Shown piece after piece: positions 9,801 through 19,099 of a stretch of DNA of 64,000 bases. The notes beneath the pieces were generated by a model. It saw nothing but the letters and a program-made list of their open reading frames with translations, had not been told where the DNA came from and searched no databases. The stretch is from Chloroflexota bacterium. GTDB lineage: Bacteria > Chloroflexota > Dehalococcoidia > Lucifugimonadales > QGNO01. The stretch is from positions 149,550 to 213,549 of the forward strand of contig QGNO01000001.1 in NCBI GenBank assembly GCA_003228195.2, given 5' to 3'. The first letter of the stretch is position 1. Each line of letters opens with the position of its first letter. A program made the position numbers and the translations under genes.

Positions 9801-10553
9801 ATGACAAATTTTGTTACTGGTTCTCTAGTTAGCCCCGCAATAGATATACGAAGACTTGGCTTTAGTTTCGGTGCTAAGAGCATTTTGAGTGATTTGAGCA
9901 TCAGAATCGAGCCTGGTCAAGTTCATGGATTCCTAGGTCCGAACGGTGCTGGAAAAACGACACTTTTTAGGATACTGACTGGTTTTCTTAGCCCAGATGT
10001 CGGGACCGTTGAGTTATTTGGGGAACGGCTATCACCTAAATTGGCAACAAGAATTGGATACATGCCTCAGCTTAGCGCACTTTATCAAGAAATTTCTGTA
10101 CAACAGAATGTTGAGTTCTTTGCTTCTATGTACGGATTGTCCGACTCAGTTGCGCGGCGTGAGGCCGTGGAGTCGGTCCTTAGTCTCGTCAATCTGTGGA
10201 ACGAGCGCAGCCAGCCTATCTTGCAACTTAGTGGAGGGATGAGGCAACGAGCGAGTTTAGCGATTGCCATGGTACACAATCCTAGTCTTCTATTGCTTGA
10301 CGAGCCTACGGTTGGACTTGACCCAGAACTAAGGGCCACTTTCTGGGATCACTTCCGTGAAATGGCGGATTCAGGGGTCACGTTAGTTCTGTCCAGTCAC
10401 ACTATGGATGATGCTAGTCATTGTGACCGACTGAGTTTTCTTCAGGAAGGCCGCTTAGTGGCTACTGGGACTCCGTCCGATTTGATGGCATCTGTTGGCA
10501 AGGCTGGGGCAACGCTAGAAGACGCATTTCTGCACTTCGTGAGGAGTCGGTAA
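9801..10553 (+). CDS. ABC transporter ATP-binding protein (ABC-2 export type)
   Basis: Nucleotide-binding subunit of an exporter. Walker A GPNGAGKT at residues 46-53, Q-loop at GYMPQLS, signature LSGGMRQR, Walker B LLLLDEPTVGLD and switch histidine in SSHTMDD are all present. The 250-residue length and DrrA/NodI-like pattern fit drug, lipid or polysaccharide export rather than import. The permease gene starts one base after this stop, so the two form an operon. Substrate unknown. Confidence 0.94.
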   Translation: MTNFVTGSLVSPAIDIRRLGFSFGAKSILSDLSIRIEPGQVHGFLGPNGAGKTTLFRILTGFLSPDVGTVELFGERLSPKLATRIGYMPQLSALYQEISVQQNVEFFASMYGLSDSVARREAVESVLSLVNLWNERSQPILQLSGGMRQRASLAIAMVHNPSLLLLDEPTVGLDPELRATFWDHFREMADSGVTLVLSSHTMDDASHCDRLSFLQEGRLVATGTPSDLMASVGKAGATLEDAFLHFVRSR

Positions 10554-10554
10554 G

Positions 10555-11286
10555 ATGTCTTTCGTGCGTACTTTAGCCATAGCCAAACGTATTTTTCTAC
10601 AGATTCGACATGATCGCAGGTCTGTTGCACTGATTATTGGTGCGCCAATTATGGTTATGACTTTGGTTGGATTGAGCCTATCTGAACAGGAAGATATTCT
10701 CGACCAGGTAGCTCCTGCCCTCATTGCGACTTTCGCATTTTTCTTTTCCTTTCTGCTAACTGGAGTGGGTTTCCTTAGGGAACGCGCATATGGAACCCTA
10801 GAAAGACTTCTGACTACCCCAGTAGGTCGCGGTGACATTGTTGCGGGTTATATGATCGGATTTTTAATTTTCGCATGGCTGCAGTCTATGTTAATCATGT
10901 TTTATACAATTTTTGTTTTGCAGATCGATTACGAGGGGTCGTTGTGGCAAGTATTTGTTCTACTCTTAGTACTTACTGTTGGCAGTGTGAGCTTGGGGAT
11001 TTTTGTGTCTACATTTGCTCGGAACGAATTCCAAGTAGTGCAATTTATTCCTTTGATATTGACTCCCCAAGTATTCTTGTCAGGCGTAATTGTTAGAGTG
11101 GAGCAACTCCCTGGTTACCTCCGAGTGGCTTCTGACGTATTGCCTTTAACTTATGCTGTTAGGGGCATGCAGGGCATTATGATTCTGGGGCAAAATTTGA
11201 GTGATATAATACCGGAATTAGCTGCATTGGTGGCCTTTGCGCTGTTTATGATGGCACTGGCGCTTTTGACAGTTAGGAAAATTTGA
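10555..11286 (+). CDS. ABC-2 type transporter permease
   Basis: Membrane subunit for the preceding ATPase. The 243-residue protein shows about six hydrophobic segments. It also has the ABC-2 signatures ERAYGTLERLLTTPVGRGDIV after the second segment and PLILTPQVFLSGVIVRVEQLP with LPLTYAVRGMQ before the last. The one-base spacing to the ATPase gene implies translational coupling. Substrate cannot be predicted. Confidence 0.93.
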   Translation: MSFVRTLAIAKRIFLQIRHDRRSVALIIGAPIMVMTLVGLSLSEQEDILDQVAPALIATFAFFFSFLLTGVGFLRERAYGTLERLLTTPVGRGDIVAGYMIGFLIFAWLQSMLIMFYTIFVLQIDYEGSLWQVFVLLLVLTVGSVSLGIFVSTFARNEFQVVQFIPLILTPQVFLSGVIVRVEQLPGYLRVASDVLPLTYAVRGMQGIMILGQNLSDIIPELAALVAFALFMMALALLTVRKI

Positions 11287-11360
11287 TACCTTGAATATTG
11301 TCCTCTCAATTAAGCTGGGGATCACGGTATACAAATCGGTGAATTTTTGTAGAGAAAACT

Positions 11361-12443
11361 ATGATTAATCGAGAGCGCCTTGTTAAGACTTTTTGTGATC
11401 TTGTTAAGATTGACAGCCCTTCTGGCGAGGAAGATGAAATTCGTCTTGAATTGGTCCGTCGCCTTGGCGATTTAGGATTTGCCGTTCAACAGGACTCTTA
11501 CGGGAATTTGATTGCTACGGAAGAAGGGAATAATCCGCTTTTGCTGTCCGCACACATGGATACGGTTGAACCTGGTCGTGGTATTAAGCCGAGCGTGGAT
11601 GGGGATAACATCGTATCGGATGGCACTACTATCCTTGGTGGCGACTGCAAGGCAGGTATCACAGCTATATTGGAAGGATTGGAGTCTATAAAGGAAGATG
11701 GCATTGATCGGATTCCCGTAGAACTTGTATTTAGTAGAGAGGAGGAGGTTGGTTTGGTAGGGGCAAGAAATCTTGATATGTCTATGTTGAAAGCGACACG
11801 AGGAGTTGTGTTTGACGGCAATGGTCCACCTTCAAAAATCACAAAAGCTAGCCCGACTTATATAAGTTTTAAGATCGACATTACAGGCCGTGCTGCTCAC
11901 GCGGGGGTTGAACCTGAGAAAGGTCTTTCTGCGGTTAAGATAGCGTCAGAGTTGATAACTCAGTTGCCTCAAGGACGGATGGATGACGAGACTACGTTGA
12001 ATGTTGGAGTTATCTCTGGAGGCTCGGTGCGTAACGCTGTTCCAGAACACGCATCCTTCGAGGGCGAATTCAGAAGTCGTAACATCGAGTCATTGGAGAT
12101 GATTAAGCTCGACATTAACAACATATTGGAAGAGGCACGGAGCAAATATCCAGACGCGGTAATTGACGAAACTCTGAATGTGGAGTTCGACATGTACAAT
12201 TTAAGTGATAAAGACCCAATGATGGCTCTAGCGTCTGACGTGATAACTAAGATGGGTATGACCCCGGTTATCGGCCCATCCGGCGGCGGTACTGATGCTA
12301 ATATTTTCAACAAGAAGGGTGTGAGTTGTGTTTGCGTAGGAATGGGTACACGAGATATGCATACCGTTCGAGAATACGTTCCCATATTGGACCTGTATCA
12401 TGCTGCCCTTTTTTGTCATTCACTTCTTGTGTACGAAAAATAA
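11361..12443 (+). CDS. M20-family metallopeptidase, PepT-like tripeptidase
   Basis: Cytosolic dizinc aminopeptidase/deacylase of the M20 clan. Of 360 residues, SAHMDTVEPG gives the first metal His65 and the Asp67, GGDCKAG gives bridging Asp95, REEEVG (127-132) gives the general base and metal Glu, and FDGNG a further metal Asp. HAGVEPEKGLSAVKIA marks the dimerisation/lid domain, and GGTDANIFN with a late MHTVREYV completes the site. The pattern matches the 'peptidase T-like' group more than DapE or ArgE. It stands alone, with a T-run after the gene. Confidence 0.9.
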   Translation: MINRERLVKTFCDLVKIDSPSGEEDEIRLELVRRLGDLGFAVQQDSYGNLIATEEGNNPLLLSAHMDTVEPGRGIKPSVDGDNIVSDGTTILGGDCKAGITAILEGLESIKEDGIDRIPVELVFSREEEVGLVGARNLDMSMLKATRGVVFDGNGPPSKITKASPTYISFKIDITGRAAHAGVEPEKGLSAVKIASELITQLPQGRMDDETTLNVGVISGGSVRNAVPEHASFEGEFRSRNIESLEMIKLDINNILEEARSKYPDAVIDETLNVEFDMYNLSDKDPMMALASDVITKMGMTPVIGPSGGGTDANIFNKKGVSCVCVGMGTRDMHTVREYVPILDLYHAALFCHSLLVYEK

Positions 12444-12521
12444 CGGACGGAACTGGGCAATCGAGCTAATTTCCTGTGCCTTTTGTATATATCGAGTTGA
12501 ATGTGATTATGTCAGTTGATT

Positions 12522-12550
12522 GACGACATACAGTGACGTCCTCTTTTTTT
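12522..12550 (+). terminator. Weak candidate intrinsic terminator after the PepT-like gene
   Basis: A short stem GACG (12522-12525)/CGTC (12537-12540) is followed by a run of seven T (12544-12550). The T-run is convincing, the four-base-pair stem is not. Confidence 0.35.
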
Positions 12551-12607
12551 ATATCTGAATGGTCTGTTATCATCGTGCTTATCGGCAAAGAGACTGTGTG
12601 AGGCAAA

Positions 12608-12697
12608 ATGAAAAAACATACATTCGGGGTTGTAGCGCTCAGCGTTACAGTATTCCAGTTATGTAGTGGGTTATTTGTTTGGTTATGGTTTAGATAA
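12608..12697 (+). CDS. Possible 29-residue single-span membrane peptide
   Basis: ATG at 12608 opens a 29-codon frame ending in TAA. It begins MKKHTFGVVALSVTVF and has one continuous hydrophobic stretch ending GLFVWLWFR, so one membrane segment with a positively charged N terminus. A modest GAGG-like site sits just upstream. It lies 24 bases before the double-hotdog dehydratase gene and could be co-transcribed. It is too short for composition evidence; it could be a real small membrane protein or a decayed signal sequence. Confidence 0.35.
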   Translation: MKKHTFGVVALSVTVFQLCSGLFVWLWFR

Positions 12698-12721
12698 ACG
12701 CCAGATTGAAGGAGGCCGCTC

Positions 12722-14098
12722 GTGGCAACATCTCAGACTTTTGAAGAAGCTATCCAGGAATTCATAGAATTATCGAAGGAATTGGTTGGCGTAGAAACGT
12801 CCGAGAGCATGCCTCCTGCTCCTCCGGCACCATACGACCAAAATGGTCCACCGTATGAAAATCCGATCCGATTCGATGCCCGCACTATTCACAATTACAT
12901 GTGTACCATAGGGGATGACAACCCTCTCTATAATGATCCAGAGTATGCTAAGGGCACCAAATACGGTTGCTTAATTGCCCCTGGCCCGATGCTTTCCCAG
13001 ATAAGAGGCATTACAGCCCATGGTGTTCAGTATGGCGGAGAAGGCAAGCGCCGTCCGGGGGGCTATCCAGTCGCGAACTATTTTTCTGGTGCCGCGTGGG
13101 AATTTTTTGACACAATTAAAGTTGGTTCAAAATTTAGATCCTCTATGGTGACCAAGGATCTTTTCACAAAGCAGGGATCTAGGGGTAATTTGATATTCTT
13201 TATATCGGAGCTTATGTATTGGGATTACCATGGTGACTTGGCTGGAAAGTGTTATGGAACACTTATTATGGTTCCCATTGAAGCTATGGGCACCTCTCGT
13301 TCCATGGACGTTGACAAGGTAGGCTCTCAACTCCTCTATGAGCGCGGTACGCAGAATTACTCCACGGAGGATTTGCAGAAGATTGTAGAGGATATTGAAG
13401 GCATGCAACAGCGCAGGAGGGGTTCTGAAACGTTGTATTGGGAGGATGTAGAAATTGGCGATAAACTTGGCCCTGTAGTCGTACCTCCGTGGACTCTCCA
13501 GGATTTAGAGGCACCAAACATGGTGGGTTCTTGTGTTTTACATATACATAAGGGCGATCCTGGTGACGAACTTACCTTTGAGCCAGTTTTCAATAAATTT
13601 AAGAATAACCAGGGGCATTTTGTGACTCACCCAGTAACTAGGTGGCCTTGGTCAGTTTCTGCCGAACACTCGGATCCTCTGATGGCGGCGTATCGCGCTC
13701 TTCCAGGTCCTTTTGATGGGGGTGTCCAGAGGACTCAAATACCACATCGATTACTTAGTGATTGGATGGGCGACGATGGATTTGTAAGGCGCCAACAAAC
13801 CGCCATAAGGAAGCCGGTTTTTTATAGCGATACTACCTATTATACCGGTGAGGTTGTGAAAAAATATAAGGAAACTCAGGAAGGTGAAGAAGGGCCCGGT
13901 GCTGTGCCTGGAAAGCATGAATATCATGCCGTGGGCATACGTTTAGAGGGCAAGAATCAGGTTGGGGAAATATCGACCCCCGGTACGGCATGCATATACT
14001 TGCCATCTCGGGAATCTGGTCCTGTTAAGTTGCCGATTCCTCACAAGGCAAAGCCGGACTCCGTTCCATACGATGTATTTTATCGAGATTGGTTTTAA
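12722..14098 (+). CDS. Double-hotdog MaoC/FAS1-type dehydratase-like protein
   Basis: A 458-residue protein with two hotdog domains. The N-terminal one (about 45-190) carries IRFDARTIHNYMCTIGDDNPLYND, where the usual hydratase DxNPxH has Tyr for His. The C-terminal one (about 240-430) contains YWEDVEIGD and AEHSDPLMAAYRALPGPFDGG. The fold suggests hydration or dehydration of an acyl thioester or related enoyl substrate; chemistry is not certain. The GTG start has GGAGG six bases upstream. The GMC oxidoreductase starts six bases after the stop, so both enzymes probably act on one catabolic pathway. Confidence 0.78.
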   Translation: MATSQTFEEAIQEFIELSKELVGVETSESMPPAPPAPYDQNGPPYENPIRFDARTIHNYMCTIGDDNPLYNDPEYAKGTKYGCLIAPGPMLSQIRGITAHGVQYGGEGKRRPGGYPVANYFSGAAWEFFDTIKVGSKFRSSMVTKDLFTKQGSRGNLIFFISELMYWDYHGDLAGKCYGTLIMVPIEAMGTSRSMDVDKVGSQLLYERGTQNYSTEDLQKIVEDIEGMQQRRRGSETLYWEDVEIGDKLGPVVVPPWTLQDLEAPNMVGSCVLHIHKGDPGDELTFEPVFNKFKNNQGHFVTHPVTRWPWSVSAEHSDPLMAAYRALPGPFDGGVQRTQIPHRLLSDWMGDDGFVRRQQTAIRKPVFYSDTTYYTGEVVKKYKETQEGEEGPGAVPGKHEYHAVGIRLEGKNQVGEISTPGTACIYLPSRESGPVKLPIPHKAKPDSVPYDVFYRDWF

Positions 14099-14104
14099 CA
14101 GTCA

Positions 14105-15715
14105 TTGGAACGTGAAGGTCAGACTGTTGATGTACTGGTAGTCGGGGCTGGTGCTTCCGGCGCCGCTTTTTCCTGGAGCCTGGCAGAGTCAGGTATCAGT
14201 GTCTTATGTTTGGAACAGGGCGACTGGGTCCAAAGCCATTCCTATTCCTCTACCCACGATGACTGGGAATTGCATCGACAGACAGATATGAATCCCAATC
14301 CCAATGTTCGAAGGGACAGACAAGATTATCCGGTTGATGAAACGGATTCGGACATATCCCCACTGATGTACAACGCCGTAGGGGGTAGTACGATACATTG
14401 GAGTGCTCATGTTCCGCGTTTTCACCCGTCTGATTTCCGGGTACGTACTTTAGATGGTGTAGCCGATGACTGGCCAATCAAATATGAGGATTTAGAAGAG
14501 TTCTATGACTTGAATGATCAGATGATTGGGGTAGCTGGAGTAGTAGGGGATCCTGCGTATCCACTCAAGTCAGATCGACAGACTGGGCCAGTCCCGCTTG
14601 GAAAGCTGGGGCTCAAGATGGTCGAAGGATTCGAGCGACTTGGTTGGCACTGGTGGCCTTCTGAGAGCGCAGTAGTTACGGAGGCGTATGATGGGCGCTT
14701 GCCGTGTAACAATTGTGGGCCGTGCGACATAGGGTGTACTAGAGGGTCAAAAGCAAGCAGTGACATAACATATTGGCCAAAGGCTCTCGAGGCTGGGGCA
14801 AAGCTGGAGACAGGTGTTACAGTATCGGAGATCACGCTGGATGAAGATGGCTTAGCGAATGGGGTTTTGTATTACAGCAGAGATGGGTCGGTTCACCGAC
14901 AGCGAGCTGATTTTGTAATTCTTGCAGCTAATGGCATAGGGACAACGCGCTTATTGCTGAACTCAAAATCTACGTTGTTTCCAGATGGATTAGCAAACCG
15001 TAGTGGTTTAGTTGGTAACAATCTTATGTTCCATCCGTACACCAGAATTACGGGTGTATTTGACGAGGCTTTGGACGGCCATAAAGGCCCAATAAGCTGT
15101 TGTTTTATTAGTCACGAGTTTTACGAAACTGACCCTTCAAGAGATTTTTTTCGAGGCTATTCGCTTCAGGTTGTACGTGGTTCTGGACCTGCCCAATCTG
15201 CTTTGGGGGGTCTGGCGAGTAATATGGTTCCTTGGGGGCTGAATCATCACAGAGTATTTCGAGAGAGATATAATCATGAAATTACCCTGGCAATTTCTGG
15301 AGAAGATTTACCGGAAAAAGAAAACAGAGTTGAGTTGGACACTTTATTGACCGACAAATTTGGAATACCTGCCCCAAAGGTTATATATAGACTTAGCGAT
15401 AATAGTAAGAAGCTTATGAACCACGCTATCAGTAAGGGTGCCGAGGTACTCAAAGCGGCAGGGGCAAAATACGTTTTGACCCACCCTCTGCTTAGAGCGT
15501 CTGGTTGGCATTTGCTGGGAACGGCGAGAATGGGATCAAGCCCAGAGACATCCGTGGTTAATCAATGGGGCCAGTCGCATGACGTAAAGAATCTGTTCAT
15601 CATTGACGGCAGTATTTTTGTGACAAGTGCAGCAATAGCACCGACGTCCACGATCCAGGCCCTTGCGTTGCGTATTGCAGACTACTTCAAGCGCAATATC
15701 AAAAGGATATCATGA
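14105..15715 (+). CDS. GMC-family FAD-dependent oxidoreductase
   Basis: Flavoprotein alcohol/sugar dehydrogenase of 536 residues. The FAD Rossmann motif GAGASG is at 14-19. VGGSTIHWSAHVPR follows, then a four-cysteine cluster CNNCGPCDIGC (about 201-211) of the kind found in the gluconate 2-dehydrogenase-like branch. The C-terminal GMC domain has GWHLLGTARMG with the catalytic histidine and IDGSIFVTSAAIAPTSTIQA. No signal peptide is seen. TTG at 14105 follows the dehydratase stop by six bases. The electron acceptor and substrate are unknown. Confidence 0.9.
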   Translation: MEREGQTVDVLVVGAGASGAAFSWSLAESGISVLCLEQGDWVQSHSYSSTHDDWELHRQTDMNPNPNVRRDRQDYPVDETDSDISPLMYNAVGGSTIHWSAHVPRFHPSDFRVRTLDGVADDWPIKYEDLEEFYDLNDQMIGVAGVVGDPAYPLKSDRQTGPVPLGKLGLKMVEGFERLGWHWWPSESAVVTEAYDGRLPCNNCGPCDIGCTRGSKASSDITYWPKALEAGAKLETGVTVSEITLDEDGLANGVLYYSRDGSVHRQRADFVILAANGIGTTRLLLNSKSTLFPDGLANRSGLVGNNLMFHPYTRITGVFDEALDGHKGPISCCFISHEFYETDPSRDFFRGYSLQVVRGSGPAQSALGGLASNMVPWGLNHHRVFRERYNHEITLAISGEDLPEKENRVELDTLLTDKFGIPAPKVIYRLSDNSKKLMNHAISKGAEVLKAAGAKYVLTHPLLRASGWHLLGTARMGSSPETSVVNQWGQSHDVKNLFIIDGSIFVTSAAIAPTSTIQALALRIADYFKRNIKRIS

Positions 15716-15731
15716 CTTTTTATGAAGCCAG

Positions 15732-18700
15732 TTAGTCAAAGTCTGAACTAGGTACTATTGCTGGTATCTCTACCTCGTGAAGCAAATTTATGAAATCCTG
15801 TAGATCCTTGTCCTTGATGTCCTTAAGCGTCACTAGGTTTGGATCTATTCTGTCATTTATGTCACTAAGAACGTCATAGATTTGTCTGGTAGGTCTAAAG
15901 TCGGCTGCGGATATAACATTCATCAATTCAGCTAGCTTTCGGTTTAGTTTAGCCTGTATGTGAAGTCTGTCTCGTTCCCCTTTATAGCCAGTTTGCATTA
16001 ACTGGTCTTCGATCTCGCTAAGTTTTCCATTGAGTTTATTGGCCGCATTCCCGACCACTTCGGCAATTGCTGTTCCATCAGCTCTTTTGGCCCATTCTGT
16101 TGCCTGGTCTCTAATGCTGCGCATATCCAGAATTGCATCAGTTACCTGGGAGAACTTATCGCGGACAGTTATCGCTAGTTTGAATTGCTCCTCGAAGTCT
16201 TCTTGGGAAGTTGCCACTCTGGGATCCTTAATCAACTGGAAAGTTCTTGTGTCTGAATTGCCATCGACGGTAAGAGTGACACTATAAGTTCCTGGAGGTG
16301 CCAAAGGGCCTGTAGTAACTGGGTCCAAAGCTTTGTCATCAGGAACTTTTCGAGCGAAAGGATATCGCATGTCCCACACGAATCGATTCCCCCCTTTCTG
16401 TGCTGAGGCGAGCGGATCCTCTGGTTGTAGGTGTATAGAATCGTCACTTTTAATACTACTAAAAGCCTTGATCACGTTTCCATTAGAATCGCTTATGCGC
16501 AAAGTCAGTTCTTTACTTGGGGAGTCTTTTAATAGGTAAGTGATTACGGCCCCTGCGGGAGGATTTTGGCCGGCATCCAAGAAAGTTTGTTGAACACTTC
16601 CCAACTCATCTTTATGTTCGTAGTAAGCTACTGCTGCCCCCAGTGCAAGCATATAGTTTTTGCCTGAAGAACCGCGTCTGGCACCAAAAGTTGCTGCCGG
16701 CCGGTATGTGTCGCGGGGTTGCAAAAGACGGAATGCACTGTCTTGAATGTCTTCAGACATTTGACGCAGGATGGTAACGTCATCGAGTATCCAGAAGGAT
16801 CTTCCGTGTGTTGCTGCCACCAGGTCGTCAGATTTTATTGCAAGATCATATACAGGGACTACTGGAAGATTGGCATTCAAGCTTTGCCATTTTCCGCCAT
16901 CGTTGAAAGATACGTATATACCCGTTTCGCTCCCTGCATACAAAAGCCCGGGTTTTTCCGGGTCTTCTCTCACACAACGTAGGTAATCTCCTTCTCTTAT
17001 ACCTTCATTAATAGCTGTCCAGCTGGCTCCATAGTCGGTAGTACGAAACAACAACGGCCTAGGGTCGTCCATTTTGTATCTAGTGGCCGTCATGTATGCT
17101 TTAGCTCCGTCGTAATGAGATGGTTCAATCATCGTGATTAGTGCCCATTCGCCAAGCTCTTTTGGAGTAATATCCTCCCAGGTTTTACCATCATTCCGTG
17201 ATATATGAACTAGGCCATCATCGGAACCTGCCCAAAAAACACCTTTATCAACGGGAGATTCTGCAAAGGCGAAAATAGTCGCATAATTCTCTGCCCCGGA
17301 AGTATCTTTGGTTATAGGGCCTCCAGAAGGTTCTAGCGTTGCTGGATCATGGCGGGTCAGGTCGGGGCTGAGGGCTTCCCAGCTGTCTCCCTGATCCGTG
17401 GATTTGAAAAGGACATTGCCGGCTACATATAGGACGTTCGAATCATGAGGGGAAAATTTGATTGGGTAAGTCCACTGGAACCGATACTTCATGTCTTTGG
17501 CGCCCCAGCCTGTATAGAACTCTGGCCAAACCGTGACTATTCGAACTTGCCCTGTTGAGTGATCGTATCGGAGTAGATTCCCGCCTCCTCCGGGCGAACT
17601 ACCTATAGCCCCTGAGAAGACGATGTTCGGATCTTTCGGGTGTACAGCTATATAGCCACTTTCTGAACTACCTACCGTGTAACAATCGCCCCACGGAATA
17701 GCTCCCTTAGTAGTTTTTGAAGGGACGCTTATAGCGGAGTTGTCCTGTTGGGTCCCATAGACACGGTATGGATATTGATTGTCAGTGTCTAAGTGGTAAA
17801 TTTGAGCCGTGGATTGATTGTAGATTGTTGACCAAGTGTCCCCTCCATTGAAGGTTGCCGTCGCCCCACCATCATTTCCTTCAACCATTCTTTTAGGGTT
17901 ATTTGGGTCAATCCAAAGGTCATGGTTGTCTCCGTGGGGGGTGTTCACCTGCTCATAGGCCTTTCCGCCATCAGTAGATTTCCAAACCGAAGAATTGAGA
18001 ATCCAAATGGTGTTCTCATCTTTTGGGTCGGCGAAGATATGTTGATAATACCAAGGCCTCGCTTGAACGTCGTGGCTGTCGCTGACCTGTTCCCAGTTGT
18101 CCCCATTGTCGTCGGAACGAAAAACTCCCGGATGTTCTGCTTCGATAGTTGTCCATACCCGACCAGGGCGGGCAGGAGAAACAGTGACGCCCATTCGACC
18201 TTTGTCGACTTGAGGCAGCCCTGGTTTATTGTTGAGGTTTTCCCAAGTATCTCCCCCGTCTATTGACCGATATATTCCGCTTTCTGGGCCTCCTCCGTTC
18301 AATCCCCAAGGCGTTCTTTGAACCTGCCAGAAGGTGGCAAAGAGTATGAGCGGATTATTCCGATCGATAATTAGATCGGCCGCTCCCGTTGTTTCGTTTA
18401 CAAAAAGGACTTGCTCCCAATTGTCTCCACCGTCCTTGGAGCGGAAAATACCCCGTTCCTTGTTAGGCCCGAAAGTGTGCCCAAGTGCGGCTACGTATAC
18501 AAGATTAGAATCTCTTGGATTCACTCTGACGCGCGCAATGTGACGGGTTTCCACCAGCCCTACGTTGGCCCAGGTTTTACCTCCATCAGTGGATCTATAC
18601 ACTCCGTCACCGTATGAAACGTTATTTCTGATGCATGATTCGCCCATTCCTGCGTAGATAACATTCGGGTCCGATTCAGATACAGCGATAGCGCCGACAG

Positions 18701-18914
18701 ATGCAGTTTTAAGGAAACCGTCTGAAATATTTTGCCAGTAAGTACCGCCGTCGTCAGTTTTCCATATTCCCCCAGCGCAGGCGCCAAAGTAGAAGATCAT
18801 GTCTTCTGTTGGATGACCGGCTACAGCGACCACCCTTCCACCGCGATGGTGCCCAATACTTCTCCACTTCATGGAATTGATAGCATCAGACGCTAATTTT
18901 CTATCAACTGGCAT
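15732..18914 (-). CDS. Large Asp-box (BNR) repeat beta-propeller protein, sortilin/Vps10-like
   Basis: A 1060-residue protein. From residue about 15 to 690 it is built of beta-propeller blades with at least ten Asp boxes, for example KTDDGGTYW, STDGGKTW, SKDGGDNW, SIDGGDTW, SDDNGDNW, STDQGDSW and TTDYGASW, interleaved with DPNVIYAG-type strands. This is the VPS10/sialidase-like fold. The remainder (about 690-1060) has beta and then helical character (QFKLAITVRDKFSQV). Homologues are often annotated as glycosyl hydrolases, but no catalytic residues can be named here. A CAGGAGTG ribosome site precedes ATG 18914, and the N terminus (MPVDRKLASDA) has no signal peptide. Confidence 0.85.
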   Translation of the reverse strand: MPVDRKLASDAINSMKWRSIGHHRGGRVVAVAGHPTEDMIFYFGACAGGIWKTDDGGTYWQNISDGFLKTASVGAIAVSESDPNVIYAGMGESCIRNNVSYGDGVYRSTDGGKTWANVGLVETRHIARVRVNPRDSNLVYVAALGHTFGPNKERGIFRSKDGGDNWEQVLFVNETTGAADLIIDRNNPLILFATFWQVQRTPWGLNGGGPESGIYRSIDGGDTWENLNNKPGLPQVDKGRMGVTVSPARPGRVWTTIEAEHPGVFRSDDNGDNWEQVSDSHDVQARPWYYQHIFADPKDENTIWILNSSVWKSTDGGKAYEQVNTPHGDNHDLWIDPNNPKRMVEGNDGGATATFNGGDTWSTIYNQSTAQIYHLDTDNQYPYRVYGTQQDNSAISVPSKTTKGAIPWGDCYTVGSSESGYIAVHPKDPNIVFSGAIGSSPGGGGNLLRYDHSTGQVRIVTVWPEFYTGWGAKDMKYRFQWTYPIKFSPHDSNVLYVAGNVLFKSTDQGDSWEALSPDLTRHDPATLEPSGGPITKDTSGAENYATIFAFAESPVDKGVFWAGSDDGLVHISRNDGKTWEDITPKELGEWALITMIEPSHYDGAKAYMTATRYKMDDPRPLLFRTTDYGASWTAINEGIREGDYLRCVREDPEKPGLLYAGSETGIYVSFNDGGKWQSLNANLPVVPVYDLAIKSDDLVAATHGRSFWILDDVTILRQMSEDIQDSAFRLLQPRDTYRPAATFGARRGSSGKNYMLALGAAVAYYEHKDELGSVQQTFLDAGQNPPAGAVITYLLKDSPSKELTLRISDSNGNVIKAFSSIKSDDSIHLQPEDPLASAQKGGNRFVWDMRYPFARKVPDDKALDPVTTGPLAPPGTYSVTLTVDGNSDTRTFQLIKDPRVATSQEDFEEQFKLAITVRDKFSQVTDAILDMRSIRDQATEWAKRADGTAIAEVVGNAANKLNGKLSEIEDQLMQTGYKGERDRLHIQAKLNRKLAELMNVISAADFRPTRQIYDVLSDINDRIDPNLVTLKDIKDKDLQDFINLLHEVEIPAIVPSSDFD

Positions 18915-19099
18915 GCTTCACACTCCTGACTCAGAATGGACTCTTATTTTTTGATTAGCCATGCTTGTTGCGCAAACAGTAGCTAAATCTATTTGTCGTA
19001 GATGATGGTGCTACGGCGCTAGACTATCAAATAATCCCAAGGTTCAAAATACCTTGCGCGACTAAGCGATAATAGTTAATAGAGATCTTTGCGGTCGAA

